A program made the translations under genes and the position numbers. A stretch of DNA of 64,000 nt, from assembly GCF_017875235.1 (NCBI RefSeq), contig NZ_JAGGMI010000016.1:32823-96822 (forward strand), written 5' to 3'. The stretch is from Asticcacaulis solisilvae (lineage in GTDB: Bacteria; Pseudomonadota; Alphaproteobacteria; Caulobacterales; Caulobacteraceae). Each line of letters starts with the position of its first letter. Position 1 is the first letter of the stretch. Positions 1 to 8,344 of the stretch are shown in pieces. Below the pieces are notes generated by a model. That model searched no databases, had not been told where the DNA came from, and saw only the letters and a program-made list of their open reading frames with translations.

Positions 1-877
1 AGCCAAAGGCCACATCCTTGGTCGGCGTCGCCGGCGAAATGTCGGTCCACGCGCCCGACGGCGACAGCTTATAAACCGCGCCGTCCTTGACGCCGTGCGG
101 CCCCAATCCATCGGCGAAGGTGACATAGAGTGTACCATCCTTATCGACCGCCGCTTGATGCGGGATTAGTTTTGGCGATCCGGGGATCAGGCTGAAGGTC
201 TTGCCGCCGTCCTTAGACCACAAGACGCCACCACCGCCCGAGCCCTGGCCATCCGGCGTATTAGTGCCCGATCCGGCATAGATGACGCCGTCGCCGAACA
301 GCACGAAAGTCACCCCGGCCTCAGTGTAACCCTCAACCTTCTGGAACGACTTGGCGCGGTCCTCACTCACCCACAAACCGTCGCGATTGGTGCCGAGGAA
401 GATGCGGTCGCCGTTCCTGGGGTCAACCATCAGCCGCTCGCCCGTGCCGCGCCCCAGCGCATTGCCGCCAAGCTTGAAGGGCAGAGCCGTCTTCTGCCAG
501 GTCGCGCCGCGATCCTCCGAGCGAATGACGCCGGCATTTGGCACGCGCGGGCTCAGGTAAAGTCCGCAGGTCGCATAGAACCGGTCGGCGTTTTGCGGAT
601 CAACGGCCAGGGTCAGGGTGCCGAAGCAGTCCCAGTCGTCCTTGCCGAAGCCGTCCATGAGCGGCACCCAGCGTTTGTTGGTGTAATCGAAGCGATAAGA
701 TCCGCCGACATCGGTGCGGACATAGAGGATGTCTTTGGCGGCAGGATGGTAGAGGAAGCCATCGACAAAGCCCCCGCCGCCCAGGGGAATGGTTTTCCAG
801 TCATAGGTTTCAGCCATGGCAGATCCCGCCATGACAAGCAGGGACGCAGCGGCCACAAGGGCTTTCAGTTTCAGCAT
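1..877 (-). CDS. GH74 xyloglucan-active glucanase, N-terminal part
   Basis: This is a secreted glycoside hydrolase family 74 enzyme, expected to cut the glucan backbone of xyloglucan. Only the first 292 residues are in the window; the gene runs off the left edge. An ATG at 877 follows the Shine-Dalgarno GAGGAAAAC and opens a signal peptide (MLKLKALVAAASLLVMAGSAMA). The mature protein starts ETYDWKTIPLGGGGFVDGF and shows beta-propeller blade motifs of the BNR/sialidase type (SEDRGATWQK, SKDGGKTFSL) with the family-typical LYVRTDVGGSYRF segment. The frame is continuous and the codon use is normal. An imperfect palindrome (921-936) like the one in front of the GH35/GntR pair lies 44-59 bp upstream. 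The family call is strong. Endo versus reducing-end-specific action cannot be told without the rest of the gene. Confidence 0.88.
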   Translation of the reverse strand, partial: MLKLKALVAAASLLVMAGSAMAETYDWKTIPLGGGGFVDGFLYHPAAKDILYVRTDVGGSYRFDYTNKRWVPLMDGFGKDDWDCFGTLTLAVDPQNADRFYATCGLYLSPRVPNAGVIRSEDRGATWQKTALPFKLGGNALGRGTGERLMVDPRNGDRIFLGTNRDGLWVSEDRAKSFQKVEGYTEAGVTFVLFGDGVIYAGSGTNTPDGQGSGGGGVLWSKDGGKTFSLIPGSPKLIPHQAAVDKDGTLYVTFADGLGPHGVKDGAVYKLSPSGAWTDISPATPTKDVAFG

Positions 878-920
878 GTTTTCCTCACGAGGCGCGTCGG
901 GTCGCGCATCTTCAACGTAA

Positions 921-936
921 GTGTTAGCGCTATCCG
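921..936. promoter_or_regulatory. candidate operator upstream of GH74
   Basis: The sequence GTGTTAGCGCTATCCG matches 13 of 16 bases of the perfect palindrome CTGATAGCGCTATCAG found between the GH35 and GntR genes (37675-37690). It lies between the divergent GH74 (start 877) and rhodanese (start 1024) genes. A shared regulator is inferred, not shown. TAGCGCTA-centred palindromes are also common LacI-type operators. Confidence 0.4.
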
Positions 937-1023
937 GCTGCGAAAACAGCAGGAAAGTTCGGTTGACATCCGTCTTCGCGCGCCGGAAAACGCAAGACCG
1001 CAACTTGCCCACAGGAGGCCCAT

Positions 1024-1341
1024 ATGGCCGGTGTTGTCGATCTGAGCCCTGAAACCGTCCACGCCGCACTCGAAGCCGGTGAGATCCTGCTGGTCGATGT
1101 GCGCGAACCGCATGAGTTCGATCAAGTCCGCATTCCAGGCGCGGTCAACCTGCCGCTGTCGACCTTCGATCCTGCCGCCCTCCCATCGGAACCGGGTAAG
1201 CGCGTGGTCCTTCAGTGTGCCGGCGGCGTGCGTTCGGTCACCGCCGCCCATCAGGCCCAGGCGGCCGGCGTCGACATCCACGAACACCTGGCCGGCGGCA
1301 TCAAGGCATGGATGACGGCGGGACTGCCGGTACAATCCTAA
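1024..1341 (+). CDS. single-domain rhodanese (sulfurtransferase-like protein)
   Basis: A 105-residue cytoplasmic protein consisting of one rhodanese domain. The active-site loop is CAGGVRS, with the cysteine at about residue 65 expected to carry a persulfide. The upstream motif LLVDVREPHEFDQVRIPGAVNLP is the standard rhodanese CH2A region and LAGGIKAWMTAGLPV the C-terminal signature. AGGAGG (1012-1018 region) precedes the ATG. Size and architecture match GlpE/PspE-type stand-alone rhodaneses that hand sulfur to cyanide or thioredoxin-type acceptors; the physiological acceptor is not evident. It lies between two glycosidase genes but nothing links it to their function. Confidence 0.9.
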   Translation: MAGVVDLSPETVHAALEAGEILLVDVREPHEFDQVRIPGAVNLPLSTFDPAALPSEPGKRVVLQCAGGVRSVTAAHQAQAAGVDIHEHLAGGIKAWMTAGLPVQS

Positions 1342-1401
1342 TCCCTTGGCAGGCACACCCGCTTGCGCCATGATGGCAAAAAACATCATGGGAGAGACGG
1401 C

Positions 1402-2577
1402 GTGCGTTCATTGCTCAAGATCATGTGCGCCGCAGCTTTGCTGCTCGCCACCCCGGTCGCGGCCGCCGACATCGCGTTCTGGGACACGCCGCGGCACGGC
1501 AGCAACTGCTTCAACGAATCCCCGCCCGACGAAGCCTATTTCCGCGCGCTGAAAGCCACAGGCGCGACCTGGGTCCGGCTGACCTTTTCAAAGTGGAAGG
1601 GCGAAGGCCGCGACTTCCTGATCGGCAATGCCGACGAATATAAGGGCATTCCGGCCTCGGACCTGGCGACGCTCAAAAAGACCATGGACGCGGCCCATGC
1701 CGCCGGCCTCAAGGTCGTCGTCGTGCCTTTGTCCCTGCCCGGCGATCGCTGGGTCCAGCAGAACGACAACAAACAGGATGACCGCCTGTGGAAGGAGCGC
1801 AAGTACTGGGACCAGTCGGCAGCCTTCTGGCGCGACCTCGCCACGGCGCTCAAGGACCATCCGGCGCTGGCCGGCTATAACCTGCTCAACGAGCCGACGC
1901 CGGAAAAGGGCTTCGGGCTGGACGAACACGCTGCCCCCGAGGTCCGCCAGGCCTGGTACGCCACGCACAAGGGCACGACCCAGGACCTGCCCGCCTTCTA
2001 TGAGCAGGTAATCAAGGCCGTGCGCGAGGTCGATGGCGCGACGCCGATCATGCTCGACGGCGGCTGGTACGCCAATGCCTGGAGCTTCAGCTACTGGACG
2101 CCGCTCAAGGACGACAAGATCCTCTACGCCTTCCACATGTACGAGCCGTGGAACATCACCAGCTCGCCGCAGATCAAGCGCAAGCCGCAACTGCCCTATC
2201 CGGGCTCGACCGTCGAATGGGGCGGAAAGACCCTGACCTTCGACAAGGCGGCGATGCAGGACTTCATGGCCAAGCCGTTCGACTGGGCGAAGGCGAACGG
2301 CGTGCCGGTGACGCGGATGGTGGCGGCCGAGTTCGGCTGCGTGCGGGTCTGGACCGATTGCGGCGCCTATCTGGGCGATGTGATGGACACGCTGAATGGC
2401 CACGGCGCGCATTGGGCCTTCTACAGCTTCCGCGAACAGTGGGACGCCATGGACTATGAAATCCCGCCAGCATTCCCGGCCGGCCAGGTCTACCACCTGC
2501 GCGAACAGGGCAAGGAAGACAAAATCCCGCGCAATGGGCCTTTGATGGACATCATCAAGAGCAAGATGGCGAAATAG
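1402..2577 (+). CDS. GH5-family secreted glucanase (cellulase-like)
   Basis: A 391-residue secreted hydrolase of the GH5 (cellulase) fold. With the GTG start at 1402, preceded by GGGAGAG, the protein begins with a signal peptide (MRSLLKIMCAAALLLATPVAAA, then DIAFW). An in-frame ATG at 1363 would add 13 charged residues before the signal peptide and is less likely. The catalytic acid/base is Glu164 in NLLNEPT and the nucleophile Glu310 in AAEFGCVRV, the two glutamates expected at the ends of strands 4 and 7. Conserved RLTFSKW, HMYEPWN and FYSFREQWDAMDYE segments support the fold. Its position near GH74 suggests beta-glucan or xyloglucan backbone hydrolysis; the exact subfamily and substrate are not determined. 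Confidence 0.82.
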   Translation: MRSLLKIMCAAALLLATPVAAADIAFWDTPRHGSNCFNESPPDEAYFRALKATGATWVRLTFSKWKGEGRDFLIGNADEYKGIPASDLATLKKTMDAAHAAGLKVVVVPLSLPGDRWVQQNDNKQDDRLWKERKYWDQSAAFWRDLATALKDHPALAGYNLLNEPTPEKGFGLDEHAAPEVRQAWYATHKGTTQDLPAFYEQVIKAVREVDGATPIMLDGGWYANAWSFSYWTPLKDDKILYAFHMYEPWNITSSPQIKRKPQLPYPGSTVEWGGKTLTFDKAAMQDFMAKPFDWAKANGVPVTRMVAAEFGCVRVWTDCGAYLGDVMDTLNGHGAHWAFYSFREQWDAMDYEIPPAFPAGQVYHLREQGKEDKIPRNGPLMDIIKSKMAK

Positions 2578-2578
2578 C

Positions 2579-3709
2579 CTAATCCAACGTCGACCGGTAC
2601 CGAATCATCGCGATCGTCGTCGCCCCGGCGATAAAGATCAGGATCGGCCAGATGCTCGGCCACATGGCCGCCCAGTCGGCGCCCTTCAGCATGACACCAC
2701 GCACGATCCTCAGGAAATGCGTCAGGGGAAAGACCTGGCCGATCGCCTGCGCCCATTCCGGCATGCCACGGAAGGGAAACATGAAGCCCGACAACATGAT
2801 CGACGGCAGAAAGAAGAAGAAGGTCATCTGCATGGCCTGCATCTGGGTGCGCGCCACGGTCGAAAACGTAAAGCCGACCGCCAGGTTGGCGATGATGAAC
2901 AGGCCGACGCCCAGGCTCAACAGCCACAACGAACCGATAAACGGCACGTGGAAGACGTAGTGCGCCGCCAGAAGCACGATCAGGGTCTGAACGACGCCGA
3001 CGACGACATAGGGCGAGATCTTTCCGGCCATGACCTCCCACGGCCGCGCCGGCATGGCCAAAAGATTCTCCATATTCCCGCGCTCGGTCTCGCGCGTCAT
3101 GGCGATAGAGGTGATCATTACCATGGTCATGGTGAGGATCACGCCTAGAAGCCCGGGGACGATATTGTACTGCGAAATGCCTTCGGGATTGTACTTGCGG
3201 TGAACGACGATCTCGACCGGCATCGGCCCTTGCGCCAGAGACGCCCATTGCCCGGTCAGGTCGCGCTTCAAAGACGACTGGACGATCATCTGGATCATGC
3301 CTACCGCATTCGACGCCGCCGACGGATCCGAGGCATCGGCCTCGATCAGCAGTTGCGGCCGGTTGCCGCGCAGCACGTCGCGCGTAAAGCCGGCCGGCAC
3401 GGTGATGACGAAGGCCGCCTCACCGCTTTGCAGCTTCTTCGTGGCGGCATCGGCGCTGGTCACGCGCTCGCGAATATCGAAATAACTCGAATTCTGCAGG
3501 CCAGAAGCCAGTGAACGGACGATCGCGGAATCGTCTTCCAGATAGAGCACGGTCGGCAGGTGGCGCGGATCGGAATTGATGGCGAAGCCGAACAGCACCA
3601 GTTGCAGGATCGGCAGGACCAGCATGATGGCGAAGGTCAGCCGGTCGCGGAGAATCTGGATGAACTCCTTGTTGAGGATGGCGCCGATGCGCCGTAACGG
3701 TGCGAACAT
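2579..3709 (-). CDS. ABC-2 type exporter permease (YbhR/YbhS-like)
   Basis: A 376-residue inner-membrane subunit of an ABC exporter. The N-terminus (MFAPLRRIGAILNKEFIQILRDRLTFAIMLVLPILQLVLFGFAIN) is the typical first cytoplasmic segment and helix of ABC-2 permeases. A large periplasmic domain follows (about residues 45-180), then five C-terminal helices including the FFFFLPSIMLSGFMFPFRGMPEWAQ segment. The start ATG overlaps the stop of the upstream ATPase gene by one base (TGATG), so translation is probably coupled. With the HlyD and TetR genes it forms an operon resembling E. coli cecR-ybhGFSR, but with one permease instead of two. The likely substrates are drugs or other hydrophobic compounds; this is inference. 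Confidence 0.9.
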   Translation of the reverse strand: MFAPLRRIGAILNKEFIQILRDRLTFAIMLVLPILQLVLFGFAINSDPRHLPTVLYLEDDSAIVRSLASGLQNSSYFDIRERVTSADAATKKLQSGEAAFVITVPAGFTRDVLRGNRPQLLIEADASDPSAASNAVGMIQMIVQSSLKRDLTGQWASLAQGPMPVEIVVHRKYNPEGISQYNIVPGLLGVILTMTMVMITSIAMTRETERGNMENLLAMPARPWEVMAGKISPYVVVGVVQTLIVLLAAHYVFHVPFIGSLWLLSLGVGLFIIANLAVGFTFSTVARTQMQAMQMTFFFFLPSIMLSGFMFPFRGMPEWAQAIGQVFPLTHFLRIVRGVMLKGADWAAMWPSIWPILIFIAGATTIAMIRYRSTLD

Positions 3710-4659
3710 CAGCGGCCTCCCGCATTGTCGGTGGATTGCCCCATCAGGTGAATGAAAACATCTTCCAGGCTGGGCCGCATCTGGTGCCACTGGACGCCAG
3801 GCATGCCGGAATGGCCCGCAACCAGCTTGCGCAAGGCGCCGAGGTCGCCGCCGGAAACGTGCAGGGCGTTACCGAAGTAGGCAACGTGGTCCGCGCCCGG
3901 CTGACCGCGCAGCCTTTCCATCAGGTCGCGCACGCTGCTGCCTTCGGCCACGAATGTATAAAGACCGCTGCCGGCGATTATGTCCTCGACACGTCCCTGG
4001 GTCATCAGTTTGCCGTAAGCGATATAGACGATCTGGTCGCAGCGCTCGGCTTCGTCCATGTAGTGGGTCGACACCAGCACGGTCAGGCCCTGCGCCGACA
4101 GGCGGTGAATCTGGTCCCAGAAGTCGCGCCGCGCCTGCGGATCGACGCCGGCGGTCGGCTCATCCAGCATCAGCATCTTCGGATCGTGGAGCGTGCAGGC
4201 GGCCAGGGCCAGCCTTTGCTTCCAGCCGCCCGACAGCGTGCCGGCCAGCTGCTTCTGCCGCGTGGTCAGGCCCAGGTCCTCCAGCGCCCGGTCGATGACC
4301 TGGCGGCGGTTCTTGATGCCGTAGAGATTGGCGACGAATTCCAGGTTCTCGCGGATCGACAGGTCTTCCCAGTAGGAAAACTTCTGCGTCATGTAGCCGA
4401 TCTCGCGCTTGATCTCTCGTGACTGTTTCAGGATGTCGTAGCCCAGGCATGTCCCCTGCCCTGCGTCGGGTTTGAGCAGGCCGCACAACATGCGGATGGT
4501 CGTCGTCTTGCCCGAGCCGTTGGGGCCCAGAAAGCCCCAGACCTGCCCGCGCGGCATGGTGATGTCGACATGATCGACCGCCGTGCGCTTGCCAAAGGTC
4601 TTGGTCAGCCCGCGCACATCGATGGCGAGGTCAGATTGAGAGAGCGACGCATCAAGCAT
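3709..4659 (-). CDS. ABC exporter ATPase (YbhF/DrrA-like, single domain)
   Basis: A 316-residue ATPase that powers the adjacent ABC-2 permease. It has Walker A GPNGSGKT, a Q-loop at YMTQKFSYWEDLS, signature LSGGWKQRLALA, Walker B LMLDEPTAGVDP and the H-loop STHYMDEAERC. The C-terminal 90 residues are the DrrA-type extension. The ATG at 4659 follows GGGAGGGCGAAG, a strong ribosome site; an ATG 15 bases further upstream lies inside the repeat that abuts this gene. Unlike E. coli YbhF, which fuses two ATPase domains, this protein has one. Transcription comes from the HlyD/TetR side through a 250-bp repeat-filled gap. Confidence 0.92.
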   Translation of the reverse strand: MLDASLSQSDLAIDVRGLTKTFGKRTAVDHVDITMPRGQVWGFLGPNGSGKTTTIRMLCGLLKPDAGQGTCLGYDILKQSREIKREIGYMTQKFSYWEDLSIRENLEFVANLYGIKNRRQVIDRALEDLGLTTRQKQLAGTLSGGWKQRLALAACTLHDPKMLMLDEPTAGVDPQARRDFWDQIHRLSAQGLTVLVSTHYMDEAERCDQIVYIAYGKLMTQGRVEDIIAGSGLYTFVAEGSSVRDLMERLRGQPGADHVAYFGNALHVSGGDLGALRKLVAGHSGMPGVQWHQMRPSLEDVFIHLMGQSTDNAGGR

Positions 4660-4870
4660 CTTCGCCCTCCCCATTCATGGGCAGGGGGGACCATGAGCAG
4701 AGCGAATGGTGGGCGGGGCTTTTCCTATTCTCAACCTGTCCAAACAGAAGATTTTTTCTCCCGGGTATGTTCAACGCAAGAAATCGGACGCTTACGGCGG
4801 TTGTGTCATCCGACTGCTGGCCCCGCCCACCGCCTTCGGCGGTCCCCCCTCCCCATGAATGGGGAGGGCG
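4660..4870. repeat. paired inverted C-rich repeat units (BIME-like)
   Basis: Two copies of one unit in opposite orientation: about 4664-4719 and 4820-4869. Each contains CCTCCCCATGAATGGGGAGG-like and GGTGGGCGGGGC blocks. About 100 bases between them (4720-4819) hold no gene and no other clear feature. The first unit supplies the GGGAGGG that also acts as ribosome site for the ABC ATPase gene. The same unit recurs near 35.8, 38.5, 51.6, 60.7 and 63.9 kb. Confidence 0.75.
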
Positions 4871-4907
4871 AAAATCGCTTGGAATTTCCAGCCTCTTCTT
4901 TTCCATC

Positions 4908-5870
4908 TCACAGCGCCACATCGACCGGTTGCCCCGGATGCAGCGCCTCAGGTTTGGCCGGCGTTGCCTCAACCAGGAACATCAGCTTCTGGCGCTCGCG
5001 GACACTGTAGATGACCGGCGGCGTGAACTCGGCCTCGCGCGACACATAGCGCACCTTGGCCGACAGCCCGGCGGCGCAACCATCGCAGGTCACCCTCACC
5101 ACCTTGCCCACGCTAAACTTCGGCAGGTCGGCCTGCGGCACATAGAACCGCACGAACTGACGCCCTTTCGGCAACACGGTCAGAACCGGCGCGCCCTGGG
5201 CTACGAACTCCCCCGGCTCACGCAGGCGCTCCTCGACGCGCCCTTCCAGCCGCGCCTTGACATCGCGATCGCCGACCATCCACTGGGCTTGCGCGACATC
5301 GGCCTCACTCGCCCGCGCCTGGGCCTCCGCCGCCCGTTGCTGGTCGTCGCGCGCGGCCAGCCGCAGGTCGGCGATCTGCTTGTCGAGCGAACCCACGACG
5401 GCTTGGGCCGAGCGCGTCGTGGCGCGCAAGGTGTCCATCTGCGCCGCCGACACGAAGCCCTTGGGCTCCAGTTGCGCGTAACGCGCCTGGTTCGACCGCG
5501 CCAACTCCAGTTGCGCCATCGCCTGCTTGCGCTGCTCGACCAAGGGCGCGATCTCCGCCTCGCGCGCACCCTTGGTCAGGTCCTGCGCCGTCGCGGCGGC
5601 GGCCTCGGCGCGAAGCTCGGCGCCTTCCAGCACATGCCCGGCCTGGGCGGCATCAAGCCGGAACAGGGGCTGATCCAGCCGCACGGTGTCGCCGCGATCA
5701 ACCTCTACGGCGGCCAGCCATCCGGACTGCGGCGCCGCCACGGTCACGCCTTGCGCCTCGACATAGCCGCTATAGGTGTCGGCGGGTGTCTCCGTACAGG
5801 CCGCCAGGGCCAGCAGGCTGATCAGGGCCAGCTTACGCATTGCCAGTCTACGCATTGCCAGTCTACGCAT
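4908..5870 (-). CDS. HlyD-family periplasmic adaptor lipoprotein (YbhG-like)
   Basis: A 320-residue membrane-fusion protein linking the ABC exporter to an outer-membrane channel. The signal sequence ends in a lipobox (LLALAAC), so a lipid anchor is likely. Next come the split lipoyl half-motif (YVEAQGVTVAAPQSGWLAAVEVDRGDTV), a long alpha-helical hairpin (about residues 90-200) and a beta-barrel region (GEFVAQGAPVLTVLPKGRQFVRFYVPQ). The start is ambiguous: a 15-bp tandem repeat gives three in-frame ATGs (5870, 5855, 5840; MRRLA MRRLA MRKLA). The AAGGAG seven bases before 5870 favours the longest form, which overlaps the TetR stop by eight bases. Confidence 0.9.
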   Translation of the reverse strand: MRRLAMRRLAMRKLALISLLALAACTETPADTYSGYVEAQGVTVAAPQSGWLAAVEVDRGDTVRLDQPLFRLDAAQAGHVLEGAELRAEAAAATAQDLTKGAREAEIAPLVEQRKQAMAQLELARSNQARYAQLEPKGFVSAAQMDTLRATTRSAQAVVGSLDKQIADLRLAARDDQQRAAEAQARASEADVAQAQWMVGDRDVKARLEGRVEERLREPGEFVAQGAPVLTVLPKGRQFVRFYVPQADLPKFSVGKVVRVTCDGCAAGLSAKVRYVSREAEFTPPVIYSVRERQKLMFLVEATPAKPEALHPGQPVDVAL

Positions 5871-6513
5871 TGGATGACTCCTTGTAATTCAGGCCGCGCA
5901 GGAAGACCTGAATGTGCGCTTTCAGATAAGGTTCGGGCGGGAACGGCTCATCGTCTATCTTGCCGAAGACCAGCTCCCACAGCATGGCTTTCAGCACCGG
6001 CGCGATCGCCAGGTGCGCCGCCATTTCGGCCGTGACGCCGGAGATTTCTCCGCGCAGCAACGCCCGTTCGAATAGGCCCGTCAGCGCGCCCAGCATCTGG
6101 CCCACGACTTCGCGCCGGTAAAAGACGGCAAGATCCGGAAAACGCCCCGCTTCGGCGATCAAAAGCTTGGGATATATCGGCAATCGCCCATCGCGGATCG
6201 CCGCCGACGCCATCTGCGCCACACCCATCAGCACCGGCTCGATCGGCCCGTTATAGTCCTTTAATATGCCCACGGCGGCGGCGACGCGCGGCGCGATATC
6301 CCGCCGGACAAGCGCTTCGAACAGGGCCTGCTTGGTCGGATAATAGAGATAGACCGTCCCCTTCGACACCTGGGCATGACGGGCGATGTCCTCCACACGC
6401 GCGCCTTCGAACCCGTGGCTGGCGAATTCGGCAAGGGCAGCATCGAGAATATCGGCCTGGCGAATCTCAGGCGCGGCCCTGCGGGCACGTGACGTTTTCG
6501 GCGGTTGCGACAT
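5863..6513 (-). CDS. TetR-family repressor of the adjacent exporter
   Basis: A 216-residue TetR regulator. The N-terminal helix-turn-helix spans about residues 17-63 (ILDAALAEFASHGFEGARVEDIA, then VSKGTVYLYYPTKQALFEALV). The rest is a helical ligand-binding and dimerisation domain with a TetR_C-type end. The gene is first in the operon and its ATG lies 11 bp from a palindrome (6524-6541), which fits autoregulation and control of the exporter. The order tetR-hlyD-ATPase-permease resembles E. coli cecR (ybiH)-ybhG-ybhF-ybhS/R, whose products affect sensitivity to cefoperazone and chloramphenicol; that link is by analogy only. Confidence 0.93.
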   Translation of the reverse strand: MSQPPKTSRARRAAPEIRQADILDAALAEFASHGFEGARVEDIARHAQVSKGTVYLYYPTKQALFEALVRRDIAPRVAAAVGILKDYNGPIEPVLMGVAQMASAAIRDGRLPIYPKLLIAEAGRFPDLAVFYRREVVGQMLGALTGLFERALLRGEISGVTAEMAAHLAIAPVLKAMLWELVFGKIDDEPFPPEPYLKAHIQVFLRGLNYKESSNA

Positions 6514-6523
6514 TTTCCATTCC

Positions 6524-6541
6524 GTACTGACCAGTCAGTAC
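6524..6541. promoter_or_regulatory. TetR operator
   Basis: GTACTGACCAGTCAGTAC has perfect 8-bp arms (GTACTGAC / GTCAGTAC) around a 2-bp centre and starts 11 bp upstream of the tetR ATG. The TGACNNGTCA core is typical of TetR-family operators. Its position would block transcription of the whole tetR-exporter operon. Confidence 0.8.
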
Positions 6542-6849
6542 TATATATCAATATCGGTGTTCGCGCAACGCATTCCCTCGGCAATTGTTTCCATCTTGTT
6601 AGAAACCGGCCGGTGAGTTAGATTGTCATGGCATGGGGCGGTAAAAACGTAGCGTCCGTAATCAGTTACGGGCGAATGGGGGTTCATTACACATCATTGT
6701 TGCAGGCGCATTTCGCGCTTGGACCACGCTTGTAGCCGTCGCGCTTTCAGGGTCCAAGGCCCGCGCGCGACCGGCGGTAAGCCTTTCCACGCACACTGAC
6801 AGGTCCGGACGGCAACCGTCTGGCCATCCAAAAACTAGGGGAAACACAC
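6542..6849. other. intergenic region between tetR and a lipoprotein gene
   Basis: These 308 bases separate the divergent tetR operon and the lipoprotein pair. The left end is A/T-rich (6541-6600) and probably holds the tetR promoter. A ribosome site TAGGGGAAAC lies just before 6850. No convincing gene, RNA or terminator was seen; the small open frames here lack ribosome sites. Confidence 0.4.
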
Positions 6850-7599
6850 ATGAAAAAGATTCTGGCATCGGTCGCACTTATGGCCCTGGTGAGCGCGTGC
6901 GCCTCGCCTTACCGTCCCACGCCGTTCGACCACGCCACTTCGGGCATCTCATCCATCCAGGTCGTCGAAGACGCCTTCCCTGAGCAGCCCGCCGTCCGAA
7001 AGCTGGCCACCAATGGTCAGAACATCGCCAGCAGCACCGGCGGTCTCGGCCTGGCCGGCCTTGTCGTCGGCGTCGCCGCCGCCAGCATCGAAGCGGGTAT
7101 CGCCGCCAACCAGAACAAGAAGATCAATACGGCGCTGGCCACCCAGAAGTTCGACGGCGAAGCGATTTTCGACGAGGCTTTCGAAGCCGAGCTGAAGAAC
7201 CAGAGCTATGACGTTTCGGCCGCCAAGATCAAACGCGAGCAGAACCGCGCCATGATCGTCGCCACCAAGCAGGGCGACGCAAAGGAAGGCACCGCCGTGC
7301 TCGACGTCAACGGCCACGGCTACGGCTATCAGCAGGTCGGCGGCACCAAAATGTGGCGCCCTTACGTCGTCATCACGGTCAAGATGTATGACGCCAAGGA
7401 CCCCACCAAGGTCCTGCTCGACAACCACGTCGAATATAACGCCGTCGTCCCCGGTGAACTGACCGTCAACATCCCCGCCGACGAAGCCTACGGCTTCGAA
7501 AGCGTCGAAGCCATCGAAGCCGATCCGGTCAAGGCCGCCGAGGGCCTGCGCAAGGCGCTGGTCGCTTCGGCCTATGCGACGGCGCAACTGCTGAAATAA
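6850..7599 (+). CDS. uncharacterised lipoprotein
   Basis: A 249-residue envelope protein of unknown function. The N-terminus MKKILASVALMALVSACAS is a lipoprotein signal with lipobox VSAC. A glycine/alanine-rich hydrophobic stretch (about residues 58-82, STGGLGLAGLVVGVAAASIEAG) could insert in or pack against a membrane. The rest is mixed alpha/beta with no motif I recognise. AGGGGAAAC precedes the ATG. The next gene, 10 bp downstream in the same direction, also encodes a lipoprotein, so the two are probably co-transcribed and act together. Confidence 0.8.
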   Translation: MKKILASVALMALVSACASPYRPTPFDHATSGISSIQVVEDAFPEQPAVRKLATNGQNIASSTGGLGLAGLVVGVAAASIEAGIAANQNKKINTALATQKFDGEAIFDEAFEAELKNQSYDVSAAKIKREQNRAMIVATKQGDAKEGTAVLDVNGHGYGYQQVGGTKMWRPYVVITVKMYDAKDPTKVLLDNHVEYNAVVPGELTVNIPADEAYGFESVEAIEADPVKAAEGLRKALVASAYATAQLLK

Positions 7600-7609
7600 G
7601 GGTCAGGCC

Positions 7610-8287
7610 ATGAAACTGTCCAGACTTGCCCTGATGGTCGCGCCCGTCCTGCTTTTGCAGGCGTGCGCGACCACGCCCCCGCCTCCGCCGCCCGAAGCCG
7701 TCACGGATCTGTCGGACAAGACCTGCCAGAGCGACGTGTCGACCAAGGACGCGATCTCGCTGATGCCGGTCAAGAAGGCCGCCTATCACACCCTGGCGAC
7801 AAAGGTGGACGCGGCCAAACCCTGCGTCGGCACCGGGACGACCAAGGCGAACTACATCGTTTTCGCCATTCCGGCCCACGGTGAAAACCACACCGTCACC
7901 GTCGGCGGCGTCCAGGAACCCATCCGCACCTTCGCGCCCACCATCAGTCTGCTCGACGCCAACGGCAAGGTCACCCGCACTTTTGGCGACGACCGTCTGG
8001 TCATTCTGGGCAATACCCTGGGCGTGCAGTTCAAGCCGATGATTGAGGAACGCTACATCCTGGTGCAGTCGAACCCGCGCCTGGTTGGCAAGGCCGTCTC
8101 CACGCTCGAGACGCGCATCAATGTCACTCAGGGCTATTCGCCCGCGACCGCCTATTCGTACGGCTACAGCTATCAGACGCAGCGCGGCGTCGAAGGCACG
8201 CATAATCGCGTCTTTTCACACGAAGGCACGGTAACCGTGACTATCCAGGCCGCGAGCGGCAAGGTCGGCCTGCCCTACGAGAAATAA
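7610..8287 (+). CDS. uncharacterised lipoprotein
   Basis: A 225-residue predicted lipoprotein (MKLSRLALMVAPVLLLQACAT; lipobox LQAC), followed by a proline linker (PPPPPPE). The remainder looks like a beta-rich periplasmic domain. A Tyr/Ser/Gly-rich stretch near the C-terminus (GYSPATAYSYGYSYQTQRG) precedes the end VTVTIQAASGKVGLPYEK. I do not recognise a family. It lies 10 bp after another lipoprotein gene and is closed by a strong terminator at 8311-8338, so the pair forms a two-gene unit. Confidence 0.78.
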   Translation: MKLSRLALMVAPVLLLQACATTPPPPPPEAVTDLSDKTCQSDVSTKDAISLMPVKKAAYHTLATKVDAAKPCVGTGTTKANYIVFAIPAHGENHTVTVGGVQEPIRTFAPTISLLDANGKVTRTFGDDRLVILGNTLGVQFKPMIEERYILVQSNPRLVGKAVSTLETRINVTQGYSPATAYSYGYSYQTQRGVEGTHNRVFSHEGTVTVTIQAASGKVGLPYEK

Positions 8288-8310
8288 TCCTCGATAGGCA
8301 TCGCAAATAG

Positions 8311-8344
8311 AAAGCGCCCGGAAATCTCCGGGCGCTTTTTGTTT
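8311..8344 (+). terminator. rho-independent terminator (convergent genes)
   Basis: Perfect 12-bp stem AAAGCGCCCGGA / TCCGGGCGCTTT with loop AATC, followed by TTGTTTT. It sits between the converging lipoprotein pair and the acyltransferase gene and may serve both directions. Confidence 0.92.

Noticed and set aside
6662..6877. 71-codon open frame between tetR and the lipoprotein gene
   Set aside because: No ribosome site, overlaps the start of a clear lipoprotein gene on the other strand, unusual composition.
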